Assembly (NCBI RefSeq): GCF_009915685.1
Contig: NZ_JAABLP010000001.1
Length of the DNA stretch: 64,000 nt
Strand: one strand, 5' to 3'
DNA from: Pannonibacter tanglangensis
GTDB lineage: Bacteria; Pseudomonadota; Alphaproteobacteria; Rhizobiales; Stappiaceae
In this document: one piece after another, positions 34,477 through 44,049 of the stretch
How the letters are laid out: each line of letters begins with the position of its first letter
How positions within the stretch are numbered: the first letter of the stretch is position 1
Position numbers and translations under genes: made by a program
The notes under the pieces: model-generated
Seen by the model: the letters and a program-made list of their open reading frames with translations, nothing else
Databases searched by the model: none
Told to the model about the DNA's origin: nothing

Positions 34477-35346
34477 ATGAAGGGCATTATTCTTGCCGGC
34501 GGCAGTGGGACACGGCTTCACCCGATGACGTTGGTCACATCGAAGCAGCTGATGCCGGTCTACGACAAGCCGATGATCTACTATCCGCTGTCAACGCTCA
34601 TGCTCGCAGGGATCCGCGAGATCCTGATTATTTCGACACCGCATGACCTGCCGAATTTCCAGCGCCTGTTGGGTGACGGCGCGCAATGGGGCATCTCGCT
34701 CTCCTATGCTGAACAACCAAGCCCGGATGGGTTGGCTCAGGCCTTCATTATCGGAGCAGACTTTGTCGCCGGGGCGCCCTCGTGCCTGATCCTTGGCGAC
34801 AACATCTTCTATGGTCATGGCATGCCGGAGCTGACACGCCGCGCCGCCGAGCGGACAAGCGGTGCGAGCGTCTTCGCTTACCATGTCAACGATCCTGAGC
34901 GCTATGGCGTGGTCGAGTTCGATAGCGCAATGCGAGCGATGTCGATCGAGGAAAAGCCGGCGAAGCCCAAGTCAAACTGGGCCGTGACGGGACTTTACTT
35001 TTATGACGAGAAAGTCGTCGACTATGCTGCAGGCCTGAAACCATCCGCACGCGGCGAGCTGGAGATCACCGACCTCAACCGCTGCTACCTGGATGCCGGC
35101 ACACTCTCCGTTGAGATCATGGGCCGCGGCTACGCCTGGCTCGACACCGGAACTCCGGACAGTCTGCTCGAGGCGGCCGAATACGTTGCGACGCTCGAAC
35201 GGCGCCAAGGTTTCAAGATCGCATGCCCGGAAGAAGTGGCATGGCGGATGGGCTTTATCAATGAAGCAGGGCTTATGGCGTCACCCGGTGCGCAAGGCAA
35301 AGGAAACTATGCCTGCTACGTTCGTGCATTGGTCACCAAGCCATGA
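34477..35346 (+). CDS. rfbA: Glucose-1-phosphate thymidylyltransferase
   Basis: 289 aa from the ATG at 34477 (AGGAG upstream). The nucleotidyltransferase signature GGSGTRLHPMTLVTSKQLMP is followed by VYDKPMIYYPLSTLMLAGI, LILGDNIFYGHG and ELEITDLNRCYL. It makes dTDP-glucose from dTTP and glucose-1-phosphate, the entry step of dTDP-rhamnose synthesis. Full length for RmlA. It ends the rfb operon; the 414 bp after it hold no gene and no clear terminator. Confidence 0.97.
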   Translation: MKGIILAGGSGTRLHPMTLVTSKQLMPVYDKPMIYYPLSTLMLAGIREILIISTPHDLPNFQRLLGDGAQWGISLSYAEQPSPDGLAQAFIIGADFVAGAPSCLILGDNIFYGHGMPELTRRAAERTSGASVFAYHVNDPERYGVVEFDSAMRAMSIEEKPAKPKSNWAVTGLYFYDEKVVDYAAGLKPSARGELEITDLNRCYLDAGTLSVEIMGRGYAWLDTGTPDSLLEAAEYVATLERRQGFKIACPEEVAWRMGFINEAGLMASPGAQGKGNYACYVRALVTKP

Positions 35347-35760
35347 CCGAAATGGAGACGGGCCGCGTGTCCGCGGGCAAGACCCTGAACATACTCGGGA
35401 TTCGCGGACGCCAGCTACCTCCTGCAGTATCTTGCGACATTGGCCACCACGCTTGCCCTCTCCCCTGCTTGCGGTATGATGACTGAGAGTTCAATGCTTA
35501 TTTCCGCGCAGACGACGAAAAGGCACCTATCGCCACGCTGAATTGAGCATGCCGAATGAGACGGCATTGACCGCATCAACCACGATCGCTCCTAGGCAAC
35601 CAAAAAGAACGCAGACGAAAGATCCGATTATCGTTGTTCAGAAATTTAGGCTAAACGTTCCAAGGATCTAATCCATTTGGCACACACTTAAAGACTAGAC
35701 TAACCAAAAAATAACTCCACTATTCGAAGTCATATCAGTTTGAAGAATGCGAATTTGCCC
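35347..35760. other. Intergenic region; start of a low-GC section
   Basis: No gene or clear terminator seen. From about 35.5 kb base composition becomes visibly AT-richer, which marks the start of the probably acquired glycosyltransferase section. Confidence 0.35.
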
Positions 35761-36861
35761 ATGCACTCCGTCCGCGCCGAAAGTAACAACGTGACCTATG
35801 CCATTGTCTTGATCAGTTACAACAGCACCGACCACACTGTGGAATGTGTGACGTCTATTCTTGCGTCGTTGGGTGATTGGCGCGTCGTCGTAGTTGAGAA
35901 TGGCAGCACAACCGATTGCCATGATCGGATCTCCAAACTTGTTGCCAAAAGCGCTAACGAGATTGGCGGCACCCGCGTCACGTGCGGATTAATCACTGCT
36001 CTCAACAAAACCACGTCGAGCAATCAGACCCTTTCTGAGCACATCGACGATCGTATTGTGATCGTGCGCACTGATAATGACGGATTCGCAGCCGCGAATA
36101 ATGTCGGCATTGAACTATCTAGAAAATTATGGGATCCGAAATACTATTGGCTCCTCAACAACGATACTGTCATCAAGCCTAACACAGGAGTACTGCTGTA
36201 CGAGCATGCCGAGAATCGTCCAGATCTCGGGATCGTCGGCTCTTCGATCTGTTACTATGATAGTCCAGAACGCCTGCAGGGCCATGGAGCTCGATTCAAC
36301 GTGGTTACGACCCGAGGAGCCTACATCCACCATCTGGAACGCTATGATGCAAACTATGACGAAGCGGCTATAGAGCGGTCCATATCCTACGTTATTGGCG
36401 CCAGCATGTTCGTTCGTAGAGATTTTATAGAGAAAATTGGCCTATTGGAGGAGAATTACTTCCTCTATTTCGAAGAGCTCGATTGGGCCGTGCGGGCGGG
36501 GAAGCAGTTTCGTATGGGCATCTGCCTTCCATCGCGTCTGTTTCATAAGGAGGGGGCCTCGATAGGCACAAGCACGCGCGGTCGACCGAGCCGGCTGGCG
36601 ACATTCTTTCTCTCCAGATCTATGGTCCTGTTTTATGCTAGGCATTTCCCTTGGCTGCTTGCTATCGTCTTTTTGCGCCAGTGCTTCAATGCGGCACGGT
36701 TTGTTCGTTGTGGAGATTTTGAGAATGCAAGGGCAGCTCTGGATGGGCTTACTTCGGGTCTTTGTGATGCCGTACAAAAACGAGCGCCTAAGGCGTCCCC
36801 GACGGTGCAATCCTATCTCACACCCGACAACAAAACACATGACCGGCCGAGACCCAAATAA
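35761..36861 (+). CDS. Family 2 glycosyltransferase (rhamnosyltransferase-like)
   Basis: 366 aa if started at the ATG at 35761; a TTG at 35740 in frame is an alternative. GT-A fold: VLISYNSTDHTVECVTSIL, VVVENGSTTD, then NDGFAAANNVGIE and the metal-binding WLLNNDT. The middle carries GASMFVRRDFIEKIGLLEEN and YFEELDWAVRAG, the general-base region of WbbL-like GT2 enzymes. It transfers a sugar, possibly rhamnose given the rfb operon just upstream, to a lipid-linked repeat unit at the cytosolic face (inference). The composition is lower in GC than the chromosome around it. Confidence 0.87.
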   Translation: MHSVRAESNNVTYAIVLISYNSTDHTVECVTSILASLGDWRVVVVENGSTTDCHDRISKLVAKSANEIGGTRVTCGLITALNKTTSSNQTLSEHIDDRIVIVRTDNDGFAAANNVGIELSRKLWDPKYYWLLNNDTVIKPNTGVLLYEHAENRPDLGIVGSSICYYDSPERLQGHGARFNVVTTRGAYIHHLERYDANYDEAAIERSISYVIGASMFVRRDFIEKIGLLEENYFLYFEELDWAVRAGKQFRMGICLPSRLFHKEGASIGTSTRGRPSRLATFFLSRSMVLFYARHFPWLLAIVFLRQCFNAARFVRCGDFENARAALDGLTSGLCDAVQKRAPKASPTVQSYLTPDNKTHDRPRPK

Positions 36862-37075
36862 GCAAGATCGCCTCGCGGCACGACAAACGGAGCCAAATCT
36901 CATCACCGCGAATGTTAGTTCTGCTTGGCTTCGACATCATCTTTTGAGTTATCGGCCCAATGGAAACAAGGCGACTTCGGCCCTTTAATCCGACGTCGCC
37001 ACAAGAATAGTTTTGGAAAGTAGCCTCGCTTCATTCTATAGCGCGTTCTAAAGCCAGGTTCTCGTGGTTGTATAG

Positions 37076-38572
37076 ATGGTTTCAACCATTGCCAAAAACG
37101 ACACGAAAAATCTTCATAATTTCGCTAGTCGGACTATACGCAATAGCGAGTTTTCCAATTTGCACTCGAGGTTCGAAGGCAGCATGATCCTGACCACAGG
37201 CAGTATCAATCGATCGGCCGCGCGGGCTTGCGAAAGTGACCGAAGACAAGAACCTTTTCTACGGCGCATCGCTGCGAGCATGTGCCTTTTTACGCTTCTA
37301 CTCCAGATTTTGGTGCCGCGTTACATTCAATTGCCTGGCCTCAATATCCCACTGCATTTTACAGTTCAATTTCTGACCCTCACCATAGTTTTTGCCTCCT
37401 CGTTACCCAGAAAAGGACAAAAGACACCCGAAACCATGGCGAGTATTTCTGTCTTTTTTCTCGTCATTTTTTCTATATTTATTCAGTTAGCATCGACTTT
37501 ACTAACGACTTTACCTCAGATGTGGGAAACGTTAATACGGGACATCGTCCTAGTTAAATGCATGTTTTTCATCGGTCGATTCATGGGTGACTTCGATTAC
37601 CGTAAGACAGGACTCGTTGCCTTGGAAGCGGCACTTCTCGCAAGTTTTGTGCTCGCGATTGTTGAGCAACAGCTCGGCGTCACCTTTCAGTCCATGATCG
37701 CGAGTTATACTGGCTCCGCACACAATGAGCAGGTCGCACAGGTCGCCGCCAGTCGCATACGTGAGGGCGGATTGCGTTCGAGCGGCCTCTTCGAGCACCC
37801 GATAGTCATGAGCGTTGCTGCAGGCGCAGTGCTTCCCTGGTTCTTTATATATGGATTGAAGAAGGCGACATTTCGACGCTATGTATACTGTGCAGCAGTT
37901 GTCTCTGCCGTACTTCTGGCTGCGTATTTCTCACGATCCCGGACTTCCGTTCTTGCAATCGGCGTGGGAGTAAGCGTGTTTTTTGCTATACGCTTACTCA
38001 GGCAGCTGCAACAGGGAAAACCAGAACTACTTTTAATTGTCGTGTCCACTTTTCCGTTCTTCGCACCCGCTATGATAGCATTTCTCTCTTTAAGGCTGAC
38101 GGGCGGAAATGCTGACGAAGCGGGAAGTACTGAGCTGCGACGGCAGATGTGGGAAAAGGCCAGCAGCTATCTGAGTGAATCTCCATTCATTGGCTGGGGC
38201 ATGGGCAACGACCTCACCATCTCAGGCATTCACAGGGGGGCCATTGTCACCATCGACGACACCTATCTGTCCCATCTCCTCACCGTCGGCGGTTTAGGCC
38301 TGATCTCGTTCATTGCACTCGGCATGATCACTTTCGTAAGTGCTATGAGGGCATACTTGTTGCACGGTAACACTGTTTTCGGTTTGAACGCTTTAGCTAT
38401 CGCAAGTGCGATCTGCGCTATTTACGCAGGTCAGATCACGAACTCGATCGACCACATGATCAGTATTCTCTACGCACTTGTTGGCTTCTGGTCTATTAAG
38501 ATCGCGAAGGAGAGGGAAACCATTAAGAAACAGCGACGCAGCGCCGATAACAACCGACCAGGTCTAAGCTGA
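37076..38572 (+). CDS. O-antigen polymerase/ligase-like membrane protein
   Basis: 498 aa with about ten predicted transmembrane helices beginning near residue 70 (MCLFTLLLQILVPRYIQLPG). It has a large loop around residues 220-240 and RSRTSVLAIGVGVSVFFAI, the hallmark R-S-R-T/G-x-x-x segment of the Wzy_C/O-antigen ligase family. It also contains PFIGWGMGN and the TIDDTYLSHLLTVGGLGLIS block. It probably polymerises the lipid-linked repeat units made by the neighbouring glycosyltransferases. The first 36-60 residues are hydrophilic and poorly family-like, so the true start could be the ATG at 37184. Confidence 0.8.
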   Translation: MVSTIAKNDTKNLHNFASRTIRNSEFSNLHSRFEGSMILTTGSINRSAARACESDRRQEPFLRRIAASMCLFTLLLQILVPRYIQLPGLNIPLHFTVQFLTLTIVFASSLPRKGQKTPETMASISVFFLVIFSIFIQLASTLLTTLPQMWETLIRDIVLVKCMFFIGRFMGDFDYRKTGLVALEAALLASFVLAIVEQQLGVTFQSMIASYTGSAHNEQVAQVAASRIREGGLRSSGLFEHPIVMSVAAGAVLPWFFIYGLKKATFRRYVYCAAVVSAVLLAAYFSRSRTSVLAIGVGVSVFFAIRLLRQLQQGKPELLLIVVSTFPFFAPAMIAFLSLRLTGGNADEAGSTELRRQMWEKASSYLSESPFIGWGMGNDLTISGIHRGAIVTIDDTYLSHLLTVGGLGLISFIALGMITFVSAMRAYLLHGNTVFGLNALAIASAICAIYAGQITNSIDHMISILYALVGFWSIKIAKERETIKKQRRSADNNRPGLS

Positions 38573-38757
38573 GTACATAGCGCCAGTATTTTGGAGGTCG
38601 CTGCGAAGCTCTGGCTCTGATCGTCTCGAACACACAAAATCCGGAGACAGTCACCCATGTCAGTCCGGAATCTTGAAACGCCCCCGTAGGTTGGCATAAT
38701 CCGGAAGCTAGCTACCTGAGAGGCACTGTCGTTCCCACGTCGGAAGGAAATTTTGTT

Positions 38758-39861
38758 GTGAGAAGGTTGCTTTTTGTCAGCGGATTTGCAGTCAACTCTC
38801 GATCGACATCTTCGGGACAAAAGTTGGCATTTAAGAAGGTTGAAAAATTTGCGAATGACTTCGATGAAATTCTGGTTATCCATTTTATCAATAAAATTGA
38901 TAACCTAGACACGGATCGTCCAACAGTAGAACTTCCCGAGAATGTACAGCTTTTAAGTATACCGTTAACGCGGTGGCATCGTATTGCTGGATTCTTAATC
39001 CATCCGAGGCTCCCATCCTTTGCCTCGGCCCGTCGCGTTGCTGGCCGCCGCCACATCGAGGCTGCGATCGCTAGCAACCGCTTCACTCACTTCTTTGCCG
39101 ACTTCGCGCAGGGGCTTGGTGCTGTTCCGGAAGAACATGTTGCACGCTTTTCTTTTCGACAACATGATATCGTCTCTAAGCTCTATGAACGCATGTTCGC
39201 CAGTGCGACTGGACTACGACGTGCGGCCTTAGGCTTGGAGTTGGCACGCTGTCTTCGGTGGGAACGTTATGCATGGGCACGTGTTGATGATGTGGTTGTG
39301 CTCAACAAGGACGACGCAATCGAAATCAGAGCGTGGAATGACCGCGCGCGTGTTACCGCCGAAGTGGCGAATGACCTGATCACCTTCTCTTGCTCAACCG
39401 TCCCACGCGCGCCGATCCCGGGGCGGATTATGTTCTGGGGCAACATGTCACGCTTCGAGAACATAGACGCTGCATGCTGGTTCGTCACCGAAATTCTGCC
39501 GATCGTGCGCCACTCGGTCCCCGAGGCTCATTTCGTCATCGTCGGAGCCCATCCGACGCCGGAAGTAGAGAGCTTGGAGGGCGATTTTGTTACCGTAACC
39601 GGCTTTGTAGAGGATCCCTCAGAAGAGTTTTCCAAAGCCCTTGTTGCCGTTGCGCCGCTACGCTTCGGATCCGGCGTCAAGATCAAGGTCATCGAAACCA
39701 TCGAAAGTGGAATCAAGACCATAGCGACTCCGGTCGGTGCTGAGGGGATCAGCCCTTCCGATATGCTTCTCGTCGCATCAACATCGACCGAAATCGCCGC
39801 TGGCGTCATTGCTGCGCTCATCGGCGAACGGGCGGTATTAGATCCTTCACCACCAGATTGA
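38758..39861 (+). CDS. GT-B glycosyltransferase (group 1 / GT4-like)
   Basis: 367 aa, GTG start. The N-terminal acceptor domain begins with RRLLFVSGFAVNSR. The C-terminal donor domain shows IMFWGNMSRFENIDAACWFV, AHFVIVGAHPTPEV, VTVTGFVEDP and APLRFGSGVKIKVIETIESG. This arrangement (GSG..KxxE) is typical of capsular and EPS GT4 enzymes of the GT1_wlbH-like type. It probably adds one sugar of the repeat unit; donor unknown. It sits alone with about 185 bp before it and 579 bp after it. Confidence 0.84.
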   Translation: MRRLLFVSGFAVNSRSTSSGQKLAFKKVEKFANDFDEILVIHFINKIDNLDTDRPTVELPENVQLLSIPLTRWHRIAGFLIHPRLPSFASARRVAGRRHIEAAIASNRFTHFFADFAQGLGAVPEEHVARFSFRQHDIVSKLYERMFASATGLRRAALGLELARCLRWERYAWARVDDVVVLNKDDAIEIRAWNDRARVTAEVANDLITFSCSTVPRAPIPGRIMFWGNMSRFENIDAACWFVTEILPIVRHSVPEAHFVIVGAHPTPEVESLEGDFVTVTGFVEDPSEEFSKALVAVAPLRFGSGVKIKVIETIESGIKTIATPVGAEGISPSDMLLVASTSTEIAAGVIAALIGERAVLDPSPPD

Positions 39862-40440
39862 CGATTGTCAATGACAGCACCGACACCGACGCTAAGCGTA
39901 ATACGATAGTCATCATACGCAGTTATTAATCTGGAAGTGAGATTTTCATCATAGCGACGTTCGAAGCGAGGGTTAAAGAGGTGTAAATTCGGATTGCGTC
40001 AGCAGGCGAAGATTATATTTTGTTTTGTAGCTTGGATGTATTGGCTTACATCTAATCAAAAAATAATGCCAAGATTCAGTACAAAACATTAGTTAGATTT
40101 GCATTCGCCCCCCCAAGATTTAGGGCCCAAAGTTGTTAGATTGAACACAGATAAGAGCATAGGGGCAGACTTTCACACGTTCTTGAGCGCTTCGCGCGCA
40201 ACTCTCAAGGGTTGTTCGACTGGGCAAGAGATCGACCTGCGATCAAAGTACCGATTTTTTAGGATTGCCGCAAGTTGGGGAGAGCCGGCGAGCTTATCGC
40301 GCACCAGTGGCTCGCAGCGCACTTGAACAAACTGAACCAAATCCTCCGAACTTTTGTGGTCGACGGCATCATCGAGAAGGTATAATTGCAAAATGAACAC
40401 ATTCCAAACACGACGTCGAGCGGATCCCCGAGGGTTTGAT
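39862..40440. other. AT-rich intergenic stretch, no confident gene
   Basis: A minus-strand frame (40173-40469) contains a protein-like run (DKLAGSPQLAAILKNRYFDR) but has no recognisable family and overlaps the next gene's start. It may be decayed coding DNA. Nothing else seen. Confidence 0.25.
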
Positions 40441-41331
40441 ATGGATTCCAATACAACTACCGCAGACACTAGAAGCGCATCGAGCGTTGCAGTCCTAATG
40501 ACGCTCTACAAGTCGGACGATCTCGCTTACTTCGAACTAGCGTTGCGCTCGATCGAGAACCAGACAGGCCTCGAAGGCCCCATCCGGATCTATATTTGCT
40601 GCGACGGTCCTCTGCCCACCGCCCATAGCAAGTGGCTCGACGAGAACCGCCATCGCTTCTACCGGGTCGAGAAGAACGAGGCCAATCTCGGCCTGGCCGC
40701 GTCACTGAACAAGCTAATTGAAGGTCTCGGCGACGAGGACTTCGTCTTCCGTATGGATGGAGATGACATTTCGCATTCCGATCGCTTTATCAAGCAAATA
40801 GGCTACATGCTGAAAAATCCTCATATTGGTCTGTGCGGATGCTTCGCTTGGGACATCGACGAGCAGGGCGCGACGGTAAGCACTCGCGACTATCCAATCG
40901 GACCGGACAAATGTAAAAAAGCGCTACGCCTTATGAATCCGGTGCTTCATCCTACCTTCTGCATTCGCCGCGAAGTCTTACGTGATCCGCAGTTTCGCTA
41001 TCCGAAGGCATATTTAACTGAAGATCTCGCCTTTCTAATCGTTCTGGCTGAACACGGGATCGGTATAACTAATATTCCAGAACGGCTGTTCTCGTGGCGC
41101 CTCGGCAAGGGCTTTTTCGCCCGGCGGACGTCGTTCAAACGCGCGCTCACTGAGCTCAGATGGTACTCGCGAGGCGTTCGTGCAAACGACGGCGTCATGA
41201 CTTACCGTTATATCTATCCAGTCATCAGGTTCCTACTACGCATTTTACCGGCCAAGGCGCAGAAGGCCATATACGCGTCGAAGGCAAGATCCACCGTCGT
41301 CGCCCAGCAGGACAGGTCCGCATTGGAGTGA
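40441..41331 (+). CDS. Family 2 glycosyltransferase
   Basis: 296 aa when started at the ATG at 40441, preceded by GAGGG at good spacing; an in-frame ATG at 40393 would add 16 residues. GT-A fold: VAVLMTLYKSDDLAYFELAL, YICCDGPLP, NLGLAASLNKLIEGL, and the metal-binding FRMDGDDISHSDRF. It then has HPTFCIRREVL and TEDLAFLIVL, the catalytic ED. It closely resembles amylovoran/EPS-type GT2 enzymes that add hexoses to a lipid carrier. The donor sugar is not readable. Confidence 0.87.
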   Translation: MDSNTTTADTRSASSVAVLMTLYKSDDLAYFELALRSIENQTGLEGPIRIYICCDGPLPTAHSKWLDENRHRFYRVEKNEANLGLAASLNKLIEGLGDEDFVFRMDGDDISHSDRFIKQIGYMLKNPHIGLCGCFAWDIDEQGATVSTRDYPIGPDKCKKALRLMNPVLHPTFCIRREVLRDPQFRYPKAYLTEDLAFLIVLAEHGIGITNIPERLFSWRLGKGFFARRTSFKRALTELRWYSRGVRANDGVMTYRYIYPVIRFLLRILPAKAQKAIYASKARSTVVAQQDRSALE

Positions 41332-41507
41332 TATGCCGGCCGGAGCTGAATGTCGTGACAATCAATGGTTGAGAAATTCGACTTTCGTATCAACCGACAA
41401 CTCCTCTATCCGCAAGCCTTTCTAAGCCGCTACGATCACGGTCCACCTAGCCACCATTCCGGTCCGGAGCGATCGAGTCCTGTGTGGGCGAAACAACCAG
41501 AGTATAA

Positions 41508-42752
41508 ATGCAACAGGACCTAAAATCCGCTAAGGTCTCTATGGCCATATCGACCGTCGTCAGACTAGGCGCGGGATTGATTATGTTCATTGTAGCTGCT
41601 CGCTTCTTGGGACCTTCGGAGTTTGGCATTTTCGCCGGTGCAGTCTCCTACTGTATGCTATTGAACTTACTTACAGATTTCGGCTTGGTTACCTATTCCC
41701 TTCGTCAGGCCGGTTCTAGTCAGGAGCTGACCGTTGATATCGTGAGACGGGCTTTGCTAGTCAAAACGGTAGTTACACTGCTTGCAATTCTGGGCGCCAC
41801 CCCGCTTGTGCTTTTATTTGCACCTGATCCGGCCATTTTAAAAGTACTGATCTTCGCCTTTCCCGCGATTACTCTAGCTGCCTACGCGGATCTGGCTTTC
41901 GTCGCCGCCCGGGCTAATTCTCGCTTTGATATCGAACGAAACTGTATCGTCTGGACAAGCACCTTGCATCTAGCCTTAGTTTGCGTAACTGCGGTGGTGA
42001 CCAATGATTCTGTTGCGACCTCTGCGGCGCTGCTCGTATCACGCCTAATCTACGTGTTCGGAGCGGTCCACGCCTTGCGCCGATGGCTGCTAGCACAAGC
42101 GCCTTGGCCTACCGCATCTAGCGAACTGTGGCAGACGACACGCTCCGCCGTCCCCTATGCGATCGATGGAGCTCTTACTAACGTGTCCAACCAGATCGAC
42201 GTAGTGATGGTAACGTTACTGATGGATCCAGCTTCTGTAGGCATATATTTGGCTGGCGCGCGACTGGTTCAGAGCATCGCCCCTGTAGCTACAATCCTTT
42301 CTAACGTCTATCTTCCTCGACTTTCTCAGGCCTATCAACGTCGGAAATGGGTTGAGCTCCGAGTTTTGTCGCGACGACTCAACATTGAGTTTGGCGTACT
42401 TGCCCTGTGCAGTTTCCTTGGATTTTACTTCTTTGGGCCGATATGGACGAATTTAATCTACGGTCCAGAGTTCTCTCCCTTAATTGAACTTTGGCCAGGT
42501 TTTGCCATATTCGCGAGTGTTCGGATTTTGGCGGCTAGCTTCGGCATTCATTTGGCCGCTTTTAATGAGATCTATGTGCGTGTGCTTGGGCAGACGGCAG
42601 CCCTTTCAATAACGGTTGTCGCCTTTCTTGCGCTTGGAAGTTCAATGAATAATCGTGTTGCTATCATTATATTGGTGATAGTCAATGTTTCTATTTTATT
42701 CATGTACGCACTCAGGGTCATAAGTATAATATCTAGAAAAAAAATTAAATAA
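41508..42752 (+). CDS. Polysaccharide flippase (Wzx/MATE-like)
   Basis: 414 aa with about 12 hydrophobic helices. The N-terminal KVSMAISTVVRLGAGLIMFI, AARFLGPSEFGIFAGAVSYC and later YAIDGALTNVSNQIDVVMVT, with SVGIYLAGARLVQ, match the polysaccharide_synt family. It would flip the undecaprenyl-linked repeat unit across the inner membrane before polymerisation by the Wzy-like protein at 37076. The AT-rich 3' end (LISIISRKKIK) fits an acquired gene. Confidence 0.9.
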   Translation: MQQDLKSAKVSMAISTVVRLGAGLIMFIVAARFLGPSEFGIFAGAVSYCMLLNLLTDFGLVTYSLRQAGSSQELTVDIVRRALLVKTVVTLLAILGATPLVLLFAPDPAILKVLIFAFPAITLAAYADLAFVAARANSRFDIERNCIVWTSTLHLALVCVTAVVTNDSVATSAALLVSRLIYVFGAVHALRRWLLAQAPWPTASSELWQTTRSAVPYAIDGALTNVSNQIDVVMVTLLMDPASVGIYLAGARLVQSIAPVATILSNVYLPRLSQAYQRRKWVELRVLSRRLNIEFGVLALCSFLGFYFFGPIWTNLIYGPEFSPLIELWPGFAIFASVRILAASFGIHLAAFNEIYVRVLGQTAALSITVVAFLALGSSMNNRVAIIILVIVNVSILFMYALRVISIISRKKIK

Positions 42753-42861
42753 AATCGCATTATACCGTTAGTTCTTTATCTTTAGGAACGAGTTTGCGTC
42801 GAGCTCAGTAGAGTTATCAGAGAATTTGATTTGACCGCCCATTTAGAAAAGGCAAACGAAA

Positions 42862-44046
42862 ATGAGTAATGAAACTGACTTTCGGGTCGCTCTACTCTGG
42901 CATACCTTCGGGCACGACAACCTCGGAGTTGACGCGCTCTCGCGGGCGGACGAAGCGATTGTGCAAGCGGCCGCCGCTCGGCTTGGGCTTAAGGTGCGAT
43001 GCATTACCTTTGGTTCGGGTCAGAAGCACGAAGTCGATGATTTACCCGCAACGGTGGTCATCGGTCCTGCCCCAAGCCTCAAGCAGATACTCCTTGGGAA
43101 ATCGCGCTTTTTCTCCGAGTTGAAGAAATGCGACCTCGTTATCGACATCGGCGAGGGTGACAGCTTTGCTGACATATATGGCCTTCGCCGCTATCTCTAT
43201 CAAATCGTCAGTAAGGCCTCAGCGATCTTCCTCAGAAGGCCGATTATCTTAGCTCCACAGACCGTCGGCCCCTTCGATCACCCTCTGCGCCGCTGGATAG
43301 CGTCCCGTGTTATCAACCGCCTCACCGCGATATTCACCCGCGATCGGATGTCAACAACATTCCTGCGTTCGCTTGCACCACGGGTGCCGATAGACGAATT
43401 CATCGATGTTGCCTTCCGCCTGCCTTTCACGCAGCAGCCGAAGACAGCCGATCGAGTCCGCATCGGTATTAACGTTTCCGGGCTACTGTTTAACGGAGGA
43501 TATACCGGCGCGAACGAACTCGGGATGTCACTTGACTACGCGGCCCTAACCGAGCGTCTCATTGCTCATTTCACAGCGATCGCCGGTGTCGAAGTCCATC
43601 TTTTCGCGCATGTGGCGGGTCATGGAGGTCCCGACGATGATGGCCCGGTGATTCTCAGCCTCAGCCACCGCTTCCCCAGCGCGACCGTGCATCCACCCTT
43701 CGCCTCTTCGATACAGGCAAAGTCCTGGATTTCCGGGCTCGATTTCGTCATCGCCGGCCGAATGCACGCATGCATCGGAGCTTATTCGGCGGGTGTCCCG
43801 ATCGTTCCTATAGCCTATTCACGAAAGTTCAACGGGCTCTTCGGAACTCTGAATTATCCATATTTCATTGATGGAAAGGCGACGAATACAGACGCGGCCT
43901 TCGCCAACATCGTTGACTGGTACGAACGACGCGTCGAACTCATCGCCGCCATCGAAGCTAGTCGTCCCTTCATATCACAGCGATTGAGCGCTTACGAGGA
44001 CCAGATAGTAGCGATTCTTCAGCAACTAACGAAGAAAACGGCTTGA
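42862..44046 (+). CDS. Polysaccharide pyruvyl transferase family protein
   Basis: 394 aa. Matches the PS_pyruv_trans family: an N-terminal FGHDNLGVDALSRADEAIVQ block, CDLVIDIGEGDSFADIYG, RPIILAPQTVGPFDHPLRR, FTRDRMS and, at the C-terminus, LDFVIAGRMHACIGAYSAG. The GRMHxxI/A-xxxGVP motif is a family hallmark. It is expected to transfer pyruvate from PEP to a sugar, forming a ketal that adds negative charge to the polymer. The downstream FrhB-like gene follows after 3 bp, a recurrent pairing. Confidence 0.9.
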   Translation: MSNETDFRVALLWHTFGHDNLGVDALSRADEAIVQAAAARLGLKVRCITFGSGQKHEVDDLPATVVIGPAPSLKQILLGKSRFFSELKKCDLVIDIGEGDSFADIYGLRRYLYQIVSKASAIFLRRPIILAPQTVGPFDHPLRRWIASRVINRLTAIFTRDRMSTTFLRSLAPRVPIDEFIDVAFRLPFTQQPKTADRVRIGINVSGLLFNGGYTGANELGMSLDYAALTERLIAHFTAIAGVEVHLFAHVAGHGGPDDDGPVILSLSHRFPSATVHPPFASSIQAKSWISGLDFVIAGRMHACIGAYSAGVPIVPIAYSRKFNGLFGTLNYPYFIDGKATNTDAAFANIVDWYERRVELIAAIEASRPFISQRLSAYEDQIVAILQQLTKKTA

Positions 44047-44049
44047 ACA

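Noticed and set aside
40173..40469. 98-codon minus-strand ORF before a glycosyltransferase gene
   Set aside because: No recognisable family and it overlaps the start of the plus-strand gene; kept only as a note in the intergenic entry.
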